Assembly (NCBI GenBank): GCA_034434335.1
Contig: DAOTZS010000089.1
Span: forward strand, 1-12,062
DNA from: DAOTZS01 sp034434335
GTDB taxonomy: Bacteria > Chloroflexota > Anaerolineae > CG2-30-64-16
Length of the DNA: 12,062 nucleotides
Reading direction: 5' to 3'
Shown: positions 1 through 9,083 of the stretch, in pieces
How positions within the stretch are numbered: position 1 is the stretch's first letter
How the letters are laid out: every line of letters starts with the position of its first letter
Translations under genes and position numbers: made by a program
The notes under the pieces: model-generated
Told to the model about the DNA's origin: nothing
Database searches by the model: none
The model's input: the letters and a program-made list of their open reading frames with translations, nothing else

Positions 1-2046
1 CTGCCCATACGAAACACAGAAACGAGTTGGAAACCTTGTTATCATGGAATTTCCAGTCATTTGAAAAAGTCCAAATCTCAACCGTTTAGAGTATACTATA
101 TGGTGCCCACGGAAGATTTTGTCCGTTTCCACGTTGAGATGATGCTGAACCGCATCCGTGAAGGGGTCTATGGGATTGAATACGATGAACCGGAGTTCTT
201 CCATCGGGCGGGTTACAGCGAGGGGTTCAAACGAGAGTGGCGTAAGTTCTACGGTGATGAGTGGGTAGACCCTGAGTCGAGCCACGATGCGCGCTTCCGC
301 GCGGAGAAGTTGAAGTCCTTTCTCTTATTTCGTATGGTCCAGGAGGTGTTCAGGGCTGTCAAGAAGCGGTACCCAGGCATGTACTGCATGGTGAACCCCC
401 ACAGCCCTTTGAACTACGCCGAGCTATTCGGGATTCGCTCGGTGGAAGGGGGGATCACCAGCATCCAGGGCGCGCTGGTGCACATGCCAGAAGTGGATGG
501 TGTCTTGGGCGAGGTCTGGTCAGATACGATTCGGGCACCCATCATCTACCTGGGCCGGCCCACCGTGGAACCATTTCTTCATTCCTATGCCGAGCGCTCC
601 TATTTCCGTATGCTCTGCATGGATTCACCACGGCGCCTGGTCCACCTGCTCGATCCCAAGTCCGACGATCCCAAGTACCCATGGGCTGTCTACAGACAGT
701 GGTTCGAAGAGGATACGCTGGCCGCCTGGCTGCTGGGGGGACAGCATTTCATGGTGGCCTGGCCCGACCGGCTATATATCGGCGACCAACCTCCCGCTGG
801 CCCGGCTCCAGACGAGTACAAAACCGTTTTCACGACCTTTATGAATGTTTGCCGTGAGCTGGAGAAGTACCCTTACGACACGCTGTGCGGCATTGGCGTA
901 CCCATCACCGACACGGTCATGTGGCAACGGGGAAGCCCTGGCCGCAATTACCTCGATGCCCTGTACGCCCTGACCCTCCCGCTCATTGATCAGGGCGTAG
1001 AGGTTCAGATCTTGCCACTGGAGCGCGGGCCAGAGACGGCCTTCATGGACAAGTTCAAGGTCCTCCTCACCTCCTTCGACTTCTGGCAGCCGCACGAGCA
1101 GACTTACGCGGATGGTCTGATAGAGTGGGTCAAACGCGGTGGGGTGATGGTCTACTTTGGCACCTCGGAGTTCGATGATGTGCCCTCTGCCTGGTGGCGA
1201 CGGGCCGGCTATGACAGCAACTTCGCCTATCTGATGAAACAGGTGGGATGTGATGGCTTCATGCCCACTCCCCACCCCCTGGAGGCAATAGAGGTCTCAG
1301 CTCCCCTACAAGGGGATTTGCCGGCGGTGCTGTTCGGCGAAGATAAGGCGCCGGAAACGTGGAACTGCCTGCGGTTTCCACACTTCTACGAGCCTCCCCA
1401 ACTGCTTTTGGGCATGCCGGAGGGATCCGAGCCCTTGATGACAACAAAGCACGGAGAGGTAGTGGCGTGGCAGAGGCGATATGGCAAGGGATGGGTGATC
1501 TACGTTGGCATCTCTCCCTGGCACCTGGCCTATGGCATCGAGGGTGCACAGATCCTGCGCGCTTTCACACGCCATGCCGCGGCCGTGGCAGGCATACCCT
1601 ACAGCCCTACCGGGGTGCTGGATGTCTCACGAGGGCCGTTCCGATTTGTTTACACGTTTCGGGAATACTCCGTTCCCGGACATTACCTGGATCTGGATGA
1701 TCATACACTGAAATCGGTGAGCGATCTCAGGCTCAAGGCTAGAGGGTATGCCATGCTCTACCGCCTGCCAGAAGGTCTCCAGGAACCAACGCTGCTCTTT
1801 TCCTCGGCCAGGTGCGCATCGCAGGTGAGAGAAGGGAAGAGGTTGAGCCTTGTCACCGAGGGGCCAATGGGCACCATCCTGGTAACCGCGCTCTTTTGGC
1901 CGGGCGAGCCGCCCAGCCTGATAGAGGCCGTTGACGAGGTCACCGGAGGAAACCGGCTGGTATGGCACTCCTACGAACCTCAACGGCAGATCTTGCGCAT
2001 CGCCCACCGTGGTGGGGAGAAGTCTGTGATGCTGAGGCTCGAATAG
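1..2046 (+). CDS. GH42-like glycoside hydrolase family protein, 5' end outside window
   Basis: The frame is open to the left edge with no stop, so the gene very likely starts upstream. The only in-window start that keeps nearly all of it is TTG at 61, which has no Shine-Dalgarno. Residues below count from that TTG. Residues 9-46 end in an acidic strand (YGIEYDEPEF, with E40, D42, E43, E45). Residues 50-115 (GYSEGFKREW, FYGDEW, then a helix ending before NPHSPLNY) resemble the stretch after the acid/base residue in GH42-type TIM barrels. GEVWSD at about 150-155 could hold the nucleophile. Residues 270-400 look like the class I glutamine-amidotransferase-like (beta-galactosidase trimerisation) domain, with LIEWVKRGGVMVYFG typical. 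A beta-rich C-terminus follows. No signal peptide can be seen because the N-terminus is missing. A glycosidase role is inferred from fold-level resemblance, and the exact family and substrate are not recognised. The TAG stop overlaps the next gene's ribosome binding site, so the two genes are probably co-transcribed. Confidence 0.75.
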   Translation: MPIRNTETSWKPCYHGISSHLKKSKSQPFRVYYMVPTEDFVRFHVEMMLNRIREGVYGIEYDEPEFFHRAGYSEGFKREWRKFYGDEWVDPESSHDARFRAEKLKSFLLFRMVQEVFRAVKKRYPGMYCMVNPHSPLNYAELFGIRSVEGGITSIQGALVHMPEVDGVLGEVWSDTIRAPIIYLGRPTVEPFLHSYAERSYFRMLCMDSPRRLVHLLDPKSDDPKYPWAVYRQWFEEDTLAAWLLGGQHFMVAWPDRLYIGDQPPAGPAPDEYKTVFTTFMNVCRELEKYPYDTLCGIGVPITDTVMWQRGSPGRNYLDALYALTLPLIDQGVEVQILPLERGPETAFMDKFKVLLTSFDFWQPHEQTYADGLIEWVKRGGVMVYFGTSEFDDVPSAWWRRAGYDSNFAYLMKQVGCDGFMPTPHPLEAIEVSAPLQGDLPAVLFGEDKAPETWNCLRFPHFYEPPQLLLGMPEGSEPLMTTKHGEVVAWQRRYGKGWVIYVGISPWHLAYGIEGAQILRAFTRHAAAVAGIPYSPTGVLDVSRGPFRFVYTFREYSVPGHYLDLDDHTLKSVSDLRLKARGYAMLYRLPEGLQEPTLLFSSARCASQVREGKRLSLVTEGPMGTILVTALFWPGEPPSLIEAVDEVTGGNRLVWHSYEPQRQILRIAHRGGEKSVMLRLE

Positions 2047-2056
2047 GAGAAATGAG

Positions 2057-4615
2057 ATGCCCAGAGCCTGGATACCTCCTCTCTTGCTCATTTTACTGGC
2101 TGTGGCGGCATGCATCCCTGCCACCCTGACCCCCGCGGTAACCCCTTTGGCTCCTACCGCGGCCCCGGCTGAGCCAACCGTTGCGCAGATCCCGCCGACA
2201 GCCACTTCCGCCCCTGAGGAGCCTATCTACCTGGCCCTGATCTGGCATCAACACCAACCCCTTTACTATAAGGACCCAGCCACAGGGGTCTACATCAGGC
2301 CCTGGGTGCGCGTCCACGCGGCCAAAGACTACCTGGACATGGCCACCACCCTGGCCAGGTATCCCCAGGTCAAGGCCACCTTCAACCTCACCCCCAGCCT
2401 GATCCGTCAGCTCGACGACCTGGCCGCGGGCGCCAAGGACCTCTACCAGGTGCTGGCCGAAAAGCCAGCCGACCAGTTGACCCCCGAAGATAAGGCGTTC
2501 ATCGGCGAGCGCTTTTTCGATATCAACCCTAAGATCATTGCCCGCTTCCCACGCTATCAGGAGCTGGCCAACTTGCGCCCCAACCAGGCCGCCTGGGGCG
2601 AAGCAGAGTGGCGCGACCTGCAGGTGCTCTTCAACCTGGCCTGGACTGACCCCGATTGGTTGGCCGCAGAGCCTTTGAAGGGGCTGGTACAGAAGAGGCG
2701 AGGGTTCAGCGAGGCTGACAAAGAAGTGCTCTTCGCGCGGCACCTGGAGATCGTGCGCCAGGTAATCCCCGAACACAGGAAGCTGCAGGACGCTGGCCAG
2801 ATCGAGGTCACCATGACCCCTTACGCCCATCCCATCCTTCCGCTGCTCGTCTCCACCCGGCTGGCCCGGCAGTCCGCGCCAGGCCTGGAGCTGCCTGAGG
2901 AGGAGTTCAGCTATGCTCAGGATGCCATCGCCCAGCTCCAAAAAGGGGTGGCGTTCTACGAGCAGCACTTTGGCCGTCCACCCAGGGGGATGTGGCCAGC
3001 CGAAGGCGCGGTGGCCCAGGAGATAGTGGGCATGGTCAGCCAGGCTGGGATCAGGTGGATGGCCTCCGATGAGGAGGTGCTGGCCAGGTCGCTCGGCCTG
3101 GCCAAATTCAAGCGGGATGCTCAGGAGACGGTGGTCGAAGCCAGCACGCTCTACCGGCCGTACTACGTCAGCAGTAACGAGGACCCGCCCGTAGCGATTA
3201 TCTTCCGGGATAAGCTCATCAGCGACAAAGTCGGGTTTGCCTATGCGTTCGAGCCCGGGGACCAGGCCGCGCGCGACTTCATCCGCCGCATCCACGCCAT
3301 TCGGGAGAGGTTGCAGGCCCAGGGCCAGGCCGGCGCCCACCTTGTCAGCGTGATCCTGGATGGCGAGAACGCCTGGGAGTATTACGATAACGACGGCAAG
3401 CTCTTCCTCAATACTCTTTACCGGCTGTTGGCAGAGGACCCGCTTATTGTCACGGTCACCCCTGCCGAATTCCTGGCTCGCTTCCCCGCCCAGCCGGCCC
3501 TTGAGAACCTGTGGGCCGGCTCGTGGGTTTCGCCCGACTTCAAGACCTGGATCGGCGAGGAGGAGGAGAACATCGCCTGGGACTATCTGGCACGCACGCG
3601 TGCGGTGGTGAGCCTCTACGAGCGGGGCGAGCGCACCATCGCGGCTGACAGGCTGGCGCGCGCCATGGAGCTGATCTACGCAGCCGAAGGGTCAGACTGG
3701 TTCTGGTGGTACGGGGCCGATCAGAACTCGGGCAACGACGAATCTTTTGACGAGCAGTTCCGCGCTATCTTGGGCGACATCTTCGATACGCTAGGGTTGG
3801 AGCGGCCACATTGGCTCAGTGTGCCGATCATTGCATCAAGTCGCGCGCCGACCCCCGTCCCCACCCTGGGGCCGAGCACCCCTGTGCTGGTAGTTGAAGA
3901 CCCGGCGGGGGACGACACCGGCCCCGGCACATACACCTACCCCCTCGACCCCGTCTTCCCCAAAGCTGCCTATGACCTGAAGACGTTCGAAGTGCTCCAT
4001 AACGACACCCATGTGCTGTTCAGGTTCACCTTCTATGGCAAGCTGAACAACGCCTGGGGCGCTCCCAATGGCATGGGTGTGCACACGGTAGACGTATACA
4101 TTGACCAGGACGGAAAGGAAGGCTCGGGGCTGCGCAAGCTGCTGCCAGGACGCAATGCGGCCGTCTCGGCCAGGGACGCCTGGGACTTTGCCATCTGGGC
4201 CGAGGGGTGGTATCCGGCCATGTATCGGGCTGGCCCTCAGGGCCCGGAGGAGGTCGAAGGTGAGCTGCAGATCATCAGCGATGCCGGCCGGCAGCAGATT
4301 ACCCTGAAAGTGCCCAAGGCGGTGATTGGCAACGACCCACAGAAGTGGAAATACCTGGCGGTCGTCCTGAGCCAGGAGGGCTATCCGGCAGCTGGGGTTT
4401 GGCTGGTGCGCGATGTGCTGCCTCAGGCGCAACAATGGCGATTGGGCGGCGCGCCGTCCGACACGAATCATACTCGTATTCTGGACGTAGCCCTGCCGGC
4501 TGACTTCACCCCGGACCAGGCAACGCTGCTGCGGACCTATCCCCCATCGCAAGAAACGGATATGGATCGTCTCGGCCCGGACGACTTTGCCCAATTGCCC
4601 ATGATCAAGCCTTAG
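2057..4615 (+). CDS. GH57 family glycosidase lipoprotein with C-terminal glucodextranase-C/DOMON-like domain
   Basis: This 852-aa protein is probably an exported alpha-glucan-acting enzyme (amylopullulanase/alpha-amylase type) anchored to the membrane by lipid. Residues 1-19 form a lipoprotein signal with lipobox VAAC (C19). A Thr/Pro/Ala-rich linker runs to about residue 55. The GH57 domain starts with WHQHQP (63-68), the family's first conserved region. GMWPAEG (311-317) places E316 as likely nucleophile, and LDGENAW (434-440) places D435 as likely acid/base. DWFWWYGADQ (547-556) followed by FDEQFR (564-569) is typical of the amylopullulanase-like branch. After a second Pro/Thr linker (about 594-610), residues 611-845 begin VVEDPAGDD and contain VDVYIDQDG and WDFAIWAEG, as in the glucodextranase C-terminal/DOMON-like carbohydrate- or surface-binding module. 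The ATG has AGGAGA at 2045-2050 with 6-nt spacing. The substrate cannot be read from the sequence. Confidence 0.9.
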   Translation: MPRAWIPPLLLILLAVAACIPATLTPAVTPLAPTAAPAEPTVAQIPPTATSAPEEPIYLALIWHQHQPLYYKDPATGVYIRPWVRVHAAKDYLDMATTLARYPQVKATFNLTPSLIRQLDDLAAGAKDLYQVLAEKPADQLTPEDKAFIGERFFDINPKIIARFPRYQELANLRPNQAAWGEAEWRDLQVLFNLAWTDPDWLAAEPLKGLVQKRRGFSEADKEVLFARHLEIVRQVIPEHRKLQDAGQIEVTMTPYAHPILPLLVSTRLARQSAPGLELPEEEFSYAQDAIAQLQKGVAFYEQHFGRPPRGMWPAEGAVAQEIVGMVSQAGIRWMASDEEVLARSLGLAKFKRDAQETVVEASTLYRPYYVSSNEDPPVAIIFRDKLISDKVGFAYAFEPGDQAARDFIRRIHAIRERLQAQGQAGAHLVSVILDGENAWEYYDNDGKLFLNTLYRLLAEDPLIVTVTPAEFLARFPAQPALENLWAGSWVSPDFKTWIGEEEENIAWDYLARTRAVVSLYERGERTIAADRLARAMELIYAAEGSDWFWWYGADQNSGNDESFDEQFRAILGDIFDTLGLERPHWLSVPIIASSRAPTPVPTLGPSTPVLVVEDPAGDDTGPGTYTYPLDPVFPKAAYDLKTFEVLHNDTHVLFRFTFYGKLNNAWGAPNGMGVHTVDVYIDQDGKEGSGLRKLLPGRNAAVSARDAWDFAIWAEGWYPAMYRAGPQGPEEVEGELQIISDAGRQQITLKVPKAVIGNDPQKWKYLAVVLSQEGYPAAGVWLVRDVLPQAQQWRLGGAPSDTNHTRILDVALPADFTPDQATLLRTYPPSQETDMDRLGPDDFAQLPMIKP

Positions 4616-4675
4616 CCTGCCGCAAGTTGTGGGCCACTACAACAGGGTGAACAGCCGTAGGGTGCCACCTCTGAG

Positions 4676-6685
4676 ATGGCTGCGAAAAGTAAAGGTACGC
4701 AATCTTTCTCTCTCTGGCTGACCCTGGCTATCACCCTGTTGGCGTTTGGCCTGCGGACCTGGCACCTGGGAGCGCAGAGCGTCTGGTATGATGAGGGGCT
4801 GAGCTGGCACTATGCCAGCCAGTCCCTGCCTGGCCTCCTGGCATCGGTCGCGGGCAGCGAGCATCCTCCCCTTTATTTCCTTTTCCTGCACTTCTGGCTG
4901 CGATTGACAGCTCTGGCCGCCGGCCGGCCAGGGTCGGAGTTCCTCCTGCGTTTCCTTTCGCTGCTGACCGGGACCTTGCTGGTGCCGCTCGTCTACGGGG
5001 TGGGCTGTCGCCTGTTGGGCCGGCGAGCCGCCACGCTGGCTGCTCTGCTGAGCGCGCTTTCCCCTTTTCAAATCTGGTACGCCCAGGAGGCGCGTGGCTA
5101 TACGTTGATGGTGTTGCTGGCCTGGGGAGCCAGTTACCAGTTGCTGACCCTCCTGAAGCGTGGGGAGGCAGCAGGAGCTGAAAGTGTACTATCACGGACA
5201 CGAACTGAAGTTCGCGGCACGGGTGGGGTTTTCAGGGGTGGCCGGTGGGGCCTCTATGCCCTGCTGCTGGGACTGAGCCTCTACACCCATCTTTATGCGG
5301 CCTTCACCTTGCTGGCCCATGCGGCCTTCATGGCCTGGTGGGCATGGCGACGCAGAGAGTGGGACCTCTGGTGGACGTGGCTTGCCTGGGCGGCTGTGGC
5401 TGGGATTGCCTTCCTGCCTTATGGCCTGAAGGTGGCTGGCGCACTGGGGGCTAATGACACTTACTGGCGGGGTGTGTTGGGGTTGCGCCGTGCGGTGGCC
5501 CAGGTGGTCCACGCCTGCGCGGTGGGCGAAGCCTGGCATGGCCCGGCTGCCACCGCGGCGACGGGGCTTTATCTGCTGCTGGCTGGCCTGGGGTTGGTCT
5601 GGCTGGCCATGGCCCCCCACCGCGCCGGCCGATCGGGAGAAGGAATCAATCACAGCCGGGGCATGGCAGCCGTCTTCCTGGCAGTCAGCATCTTCGTTCC
5701 CCTGGCTGTCCTGCTCGTCATCGCCTATGGCCGGCCCAAGTTTGCCCCGCGCTATCTGCTGACGTTGGCCCCGGGTATGGCGCTGCTGGCCGGCCAGGGC
5801 TGCGCAGCCCTGCTGTATCAAAGGCGGCGCGCAGCAGAGCGGGCCCTGGGCTGGCTGTCATTGGCAGCCATGGTGGGGGGAAGCTGTCTGGGGCTGGCAG
5901 GTAATGTCAGCAATTCGGAGTTTGCCAAACCGGACTGGCGCAGCGTGGGCTGGTATCTGGCCGCCCACGCGACCCCCGACGACGCCGTAGTGATCGTGGC
6001 CGGGCACACGTGGCCGGCCTTCGCCTTCTACAACCAGCTCGGCCTGGCGATATATCCCATCCCCCCGGACCTGCTGCCGAGGGTCACCCACCCGGTCGTC
6101 ACGGCCGATGTGACGGCCACCCTAAACCGGATGCTGGCCGAGGGGCATCGGCGGGCCTGGCTGGTCTTGTGGCAGGAACCGCTGGCCGATCCCCGGCGGA
6201 TCACGCTGGAGCAATTCTTCGACCACGGGCAGCGTCAGGAAGTATTCACGGAGTTCGAGGGGCTGGCCGTCTTGCAGTTTGAGTTCCCGCCGGGCACCCA
6301 CTTCGGGCCGCCCGTGCCCCAGCACGTGTTGGGCATTGCCTTCGCTGGGGCGATAAGGCTGGAGGGCTACGACCTCTGGCCCGAGAGGGTGCGGCCTGGC
6401 GAAGACCTCACGGTTCGCCTATATTGGCGTGCCGATGCGCCCATCATGCGGAACTATACCGCCTTCAATCAGCTTCTCAGCCCTGAGGATAAGATTGTGG
6501 CCCAGGAGGATCGCCTGCTGGGCGGCGACCTGTATCCTACCTCGCGTTGGCCGGTAGGAGAGCCGGTGCGCGAGACATATCGGCTGACCGTGGCTCCCAA
6601 TACGCCGGCGGGAACGTATCGGCTGATCAGCGGAGTCTATCTGCGAGGGACGGGGCAACGGTTGCCTATTCTGGACACCGGGTAG
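4676..6685 (+). CDS. PMT/ArnT-like (GT39-type) membrane glycosyltransferase, ends at a premature-looking TAG
   Basis: This is a 669-aa multi-spanning membrane protein of the lipid-linked-sugar glycosyltransferase superfamily (PMT_2/ArnT-like), which moves sugar from a polyprenyl-phosphate donor to an acceptor on the outer face of the membrane. A first hydrophobic segment (about 12-27) leads into VWYDEG (D39, E40), the acidic pair expected in the first external loop. EHPPLYF (62-68) and YAQEARGY (135-142) are further hallmarks of the family. Hydrophobic segments continue to about residue 410. From about 545 a soluble beta-sandwich domain follows (LEGYDLWPERVRPGEDLTV, then LYPTSRWPVGE and PAGTYRLISGVYL). 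The frame halts at TAG 6683-6685 just after RLPILDTG, where relatives usually run about 20-30 residues further, and the same frame continues (see next entry). The loop at about residues 164-189 looks inserted. The ATG is preceded by only a weak AGGGTG (4659-4664). The 60-bp gap from the GH57 gene suggests one transcription unit. Acceptor unknown. Confidence 0.85.
   Translation: MAAKSKGTQSFSLWLTLAITLLAFGLRTWHLGAQSVWYDEGLSWHYASQSLPGLLASVAGSEHPPLYFLFLHFWLRLTALAAGRPGSEFLLRFLSLLTGTLLVPLVYGVGCRLLGRRAATLAALLSALSPFQIWYAQEARGYTLMVLLAWGASYQLLTLLKRGEAAGAESVLSRTRTEVRGTGGVFRGGRWGLYALLLGLSLYTHLYAAFTLLAHAAFMAWWAWRRREWDLWWTWLAWAAVAGIAFLPYGLKVAGALGANDTYWRGVLGLRRAVAQVVHACAVGEAWHGPAATAATGLYLLLAGLGLVWLAMAPHRAGRSGEGINHSRGMAAVFLAVSIFVPLAVLLVIAYGRPKFAPRYLLTLAPGMALLAGQGCAALLYQRRRAAERALGWLSLAAMVGGSCLGLAGNVSNSEFAKPDWRSVGWYLAAHATPDDAVVIVAGHTWPAFAFYNQLGLAIYPIPPDLLPRVTHPVVTADVTATLNRMLAEGHRRAWLVLWQEPLADPRRITLEQFFDHGQRQEVFTEFEGLAVLQFEFPPGTHFGPPVPQHVLGIAFAGAIRLEGYDLWPERVRPGEDLTVRLYWRADAPIMRNYTAFNQLLSPEDKIVAQEDRLLGGDLYPTSRWPVGEPVRETYRLTVAPNTPAGTYRLISGVYLRGTGQRLPILDTG
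5165..5240. repeat. Possible small inserted palindromic element inside the glycosyltransferase loop
   Basis: Codons 164-189 encode a polar, Gly/Arg/Thr-rich stretch (includes SRTRTEVRGTGG) between two hydrophobic segments where relatives usually have only a short basic loop. The DNA here contains the inverted repeat CGAACT-GA-AGTTCG at 5201-5214, with looser symmetry extending outwards (CACGGACACGAACT against AGTTCGCGGCACG). The insertion keeps the frame. It may be a dispersed palindromic repeat tolerated in the protein, but only one copy is in this window, so the boundaries are guesses. Confidence 0.3.
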
Positions 6686-6757
6686 GCTGGAGGCCACCGT
6701 GCGCAACCTGGAGCGGACTTGGTGCTGCTTGCAGAGGTGATGGTGGAAAGTCCCTGA
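6686..6757 (+). pseudogene. In-frame 23-codon continuation of the glycosyltransferase after TAG
   Basis: Directly after the TAG, in the same frame, 23 sense codons run to TGA at 6755-6757 and end GADLVLLAEVMVESP. An alternating hydrophobic strand of this kind is what normally closes the C-terminal beta domain in these glycosyltransferases, after the RLPxxD motif. A single C-to-T change (CAG to TAG, Gln to stop) would explain it. The full protein would then be 693 aa. Alternatives are a sequencing error, genuine loss of the last strand, or low-level readthrough. Two neighbouring genes (stops at 2046 and 4615) use TAG as an ordinary terminator, so general TAG recoding is unlikely. Confidence 0.55.
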
Positions 6758-6824
6758 GGGCCAGACGCGTGGCGTACCTTGCCTGCGGCCAGGGCAGCGG
6801 GCAGGCTTCACCTTGCGGGCGAAG

Positions 6825-6861
6825 AAAAAGGCCGAGCCCCTTGCAGAGGCTCGGCCTTTTT
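6825..6861. terminator. Strong bidirectional rho-independent terminator
   Basis: A perfect 14-bp inverted repeat, AAAAAGGCCGAGCC (6825-6838) and GGCTCGGCCTTTTT (6848-6861), encloses a 9-nt loop. The GC-rich 9-bp core is flanked by an A-run on one side and a T-run on the other, so it can act on both strands. It lies 67 bp after the last in-frame codon of the glycosyltransferase and 17 bp beyond the groEL stop, and so separates the two convergent transcription units. Confidence 0.92.
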
Positions 6862-6878
6862 CACCTTCTACTCAGCCC

Positions 6879-8513
<1,635 letters not shown>

Positions 8514-8555
8514 AGTAACTAAACTCCTTCTTCCAGAGAATAGTGCGCTTTACTT

Positions 8556-8602
8556 GACGAAGGACGAAGGACCGACGGCCAAGGAGGTCTTCGTCATTCG
8601 TC
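8556..8602 (-). other. Imperfect hairpin in the groES-groEL spacer
   Basis: The plus strand reads GACGAAGGACGAAGGACC (8556-8573), a 12-nt loop, then GGTCTTCGTCATTCGTC (8586-8602). The arms pair over about 17 positions with one mismatch and one bulge. The left arm contains a 7-bp direct repeat, GACGAAG twice. The mRNA of the minus-strand operon would form a long stem-loop between the groES stop (8618) and the groEL ribosome binding site (8529-8524). Possible roles are an RNA processing or stability element that sets the GroES:GroEL ratio, or a copy of a dispersed repeat. There is no poly-U run, so it is not a standard terminator. Confidence 0.6.
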
Positions 8603-8617
8603 GCCTACCCCTCGTTG

Positions 8618-8905
8618 TCACTCGATAATAGCCAGGACGTCGGACTCGCGCAGGATCAGCAACTTCTTGCCGTCCAGCTTCACCTCGGTGCCGGAGTACT
8701 TGGCATAGAGCACGCGGTCCCCCACCTTGACTTCCATGGGGATGCGTTCGCCTTCATCATCTGTGCGGCCGGGGCCGACAGCGATCACTTTGCCCTGTTG
8801 GGGCTTTTCCTTGGCGGTCTCCGGCAGGATGATACCACCAGCGGTTACCTCTTCCTGTTCGATCGGCTCGACCACCAGACGATCAGCAAGCGGCTTCAGG
8901 TTCAT
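8618..8905 (-). CDS. groES: 10 kDa co-chaperonin GroES
   Basis: This 95-aa protein forms the heptameric lid of the GroEL chamber. It starts MNLKPLADRLVVEP, has the flexible GroEL-binding mobile loop at about residues 17-33 (TAGGIILPE), then QGKVIAVGPG, the VGDRVLYAKYSGTEV barrel strands and the C-terminal LRESDVLAIIE. The length is normal for the family. ATG at 8905-8903 is preceded by AAGGAGG (8922-8916) with 10-nt spacing. It is the first gene of the groESL operon and lies directly behind the CIRCE operator and promoter. Confidence 0.97.
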   Translation of the reverse strand: MNLKPLADRLVVEPIEQEEVTAGGIILPETAKEKPQQGKVIAVGPGRTDDEGERIPMEVKVGDRVLYAKYSGTEVKLDGKKLLILRESDVLAIIE

Positions 8906-8977
8906 AGTCCAACAGCCTCCTTCGTAGTGTAGGATGGTGTGCCCGGTTGCCCGAACACGGATTGTTTAGACGCGGTT

Positions 8978-9004
8978 TTAGCACTCTCGACCCTTGAGTG
9001 CTAA
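8978..9004 (-). promoter_or_regulatory. CIRCE operator (HrcA binding site)
   Basis: TTAGCACTC (8978-8986), a 9-nt spacer, then GAGTGCTAA (8996-9004) matches the CIRCE consensus perfectly. HrcA is the repressor known to bind CIRCE in front of groESL and dnaK operons. The operator begins only a few bases after the predicted transcription start, which suits blocking of initiation and places the inverted repeat in the 5' leader. No hrcA gene is in this window. Confidence 0.98.
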
Positions 9005-9013
9005 CCGGGCCGC

Positions 9014-9042
9014 ATTCTACACTATTTGGGCCAAGTCGTCAA
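9014..9042 (-). promoter_or_regulatory. Sigma-70-type promoter of groESL
   Basis: Read on the minus strand, TTGACG (9042-9037) is followed by a 17-nt spacer and TAGAAT (9019-9014). Both boxes are one base from consensus and the spacing is ideal. The expected start at about 9006 puts the CIRCE operator at the very start of the transcript. This fits control by housekeeping sigma factor plus HrcA rather than by a heat-shock sigma factor. The promoter sits in the 178-bp gap between the helicase-loader gene and groES. Confidence 0.85.
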
Positions 9043-9083
9043 ATTCGCAGGGGGACTTTGTAAAGGGGAGGGGCGAGCAGAGT

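Noticed and set aside
2093..3340. Long open minus-strand frame (415 codons) opposite the GH57 gene
   Set aside because: The opposite strand has an unambiguous GH57 enzyme with its motifs in order. The reverse frame is a codon-bias artefact.
2044..6685. TAG recoding (for example to an amino acid) in this organism
   Set aside because: TAG ends the first gene exactly at the next gene's ribosome binding site and ends the GH57 gene after a complete C-terminus, so it functions as a stop. One suspicious TAG does not support recoding.
6781..6806. Short inverted repeat GCCTGC...GCAGGC before the terminator
   Set aside because: A six-base stem with a 14-nt loop is expected by chance at this GC content and adds nothing to the strong terminator downstream.
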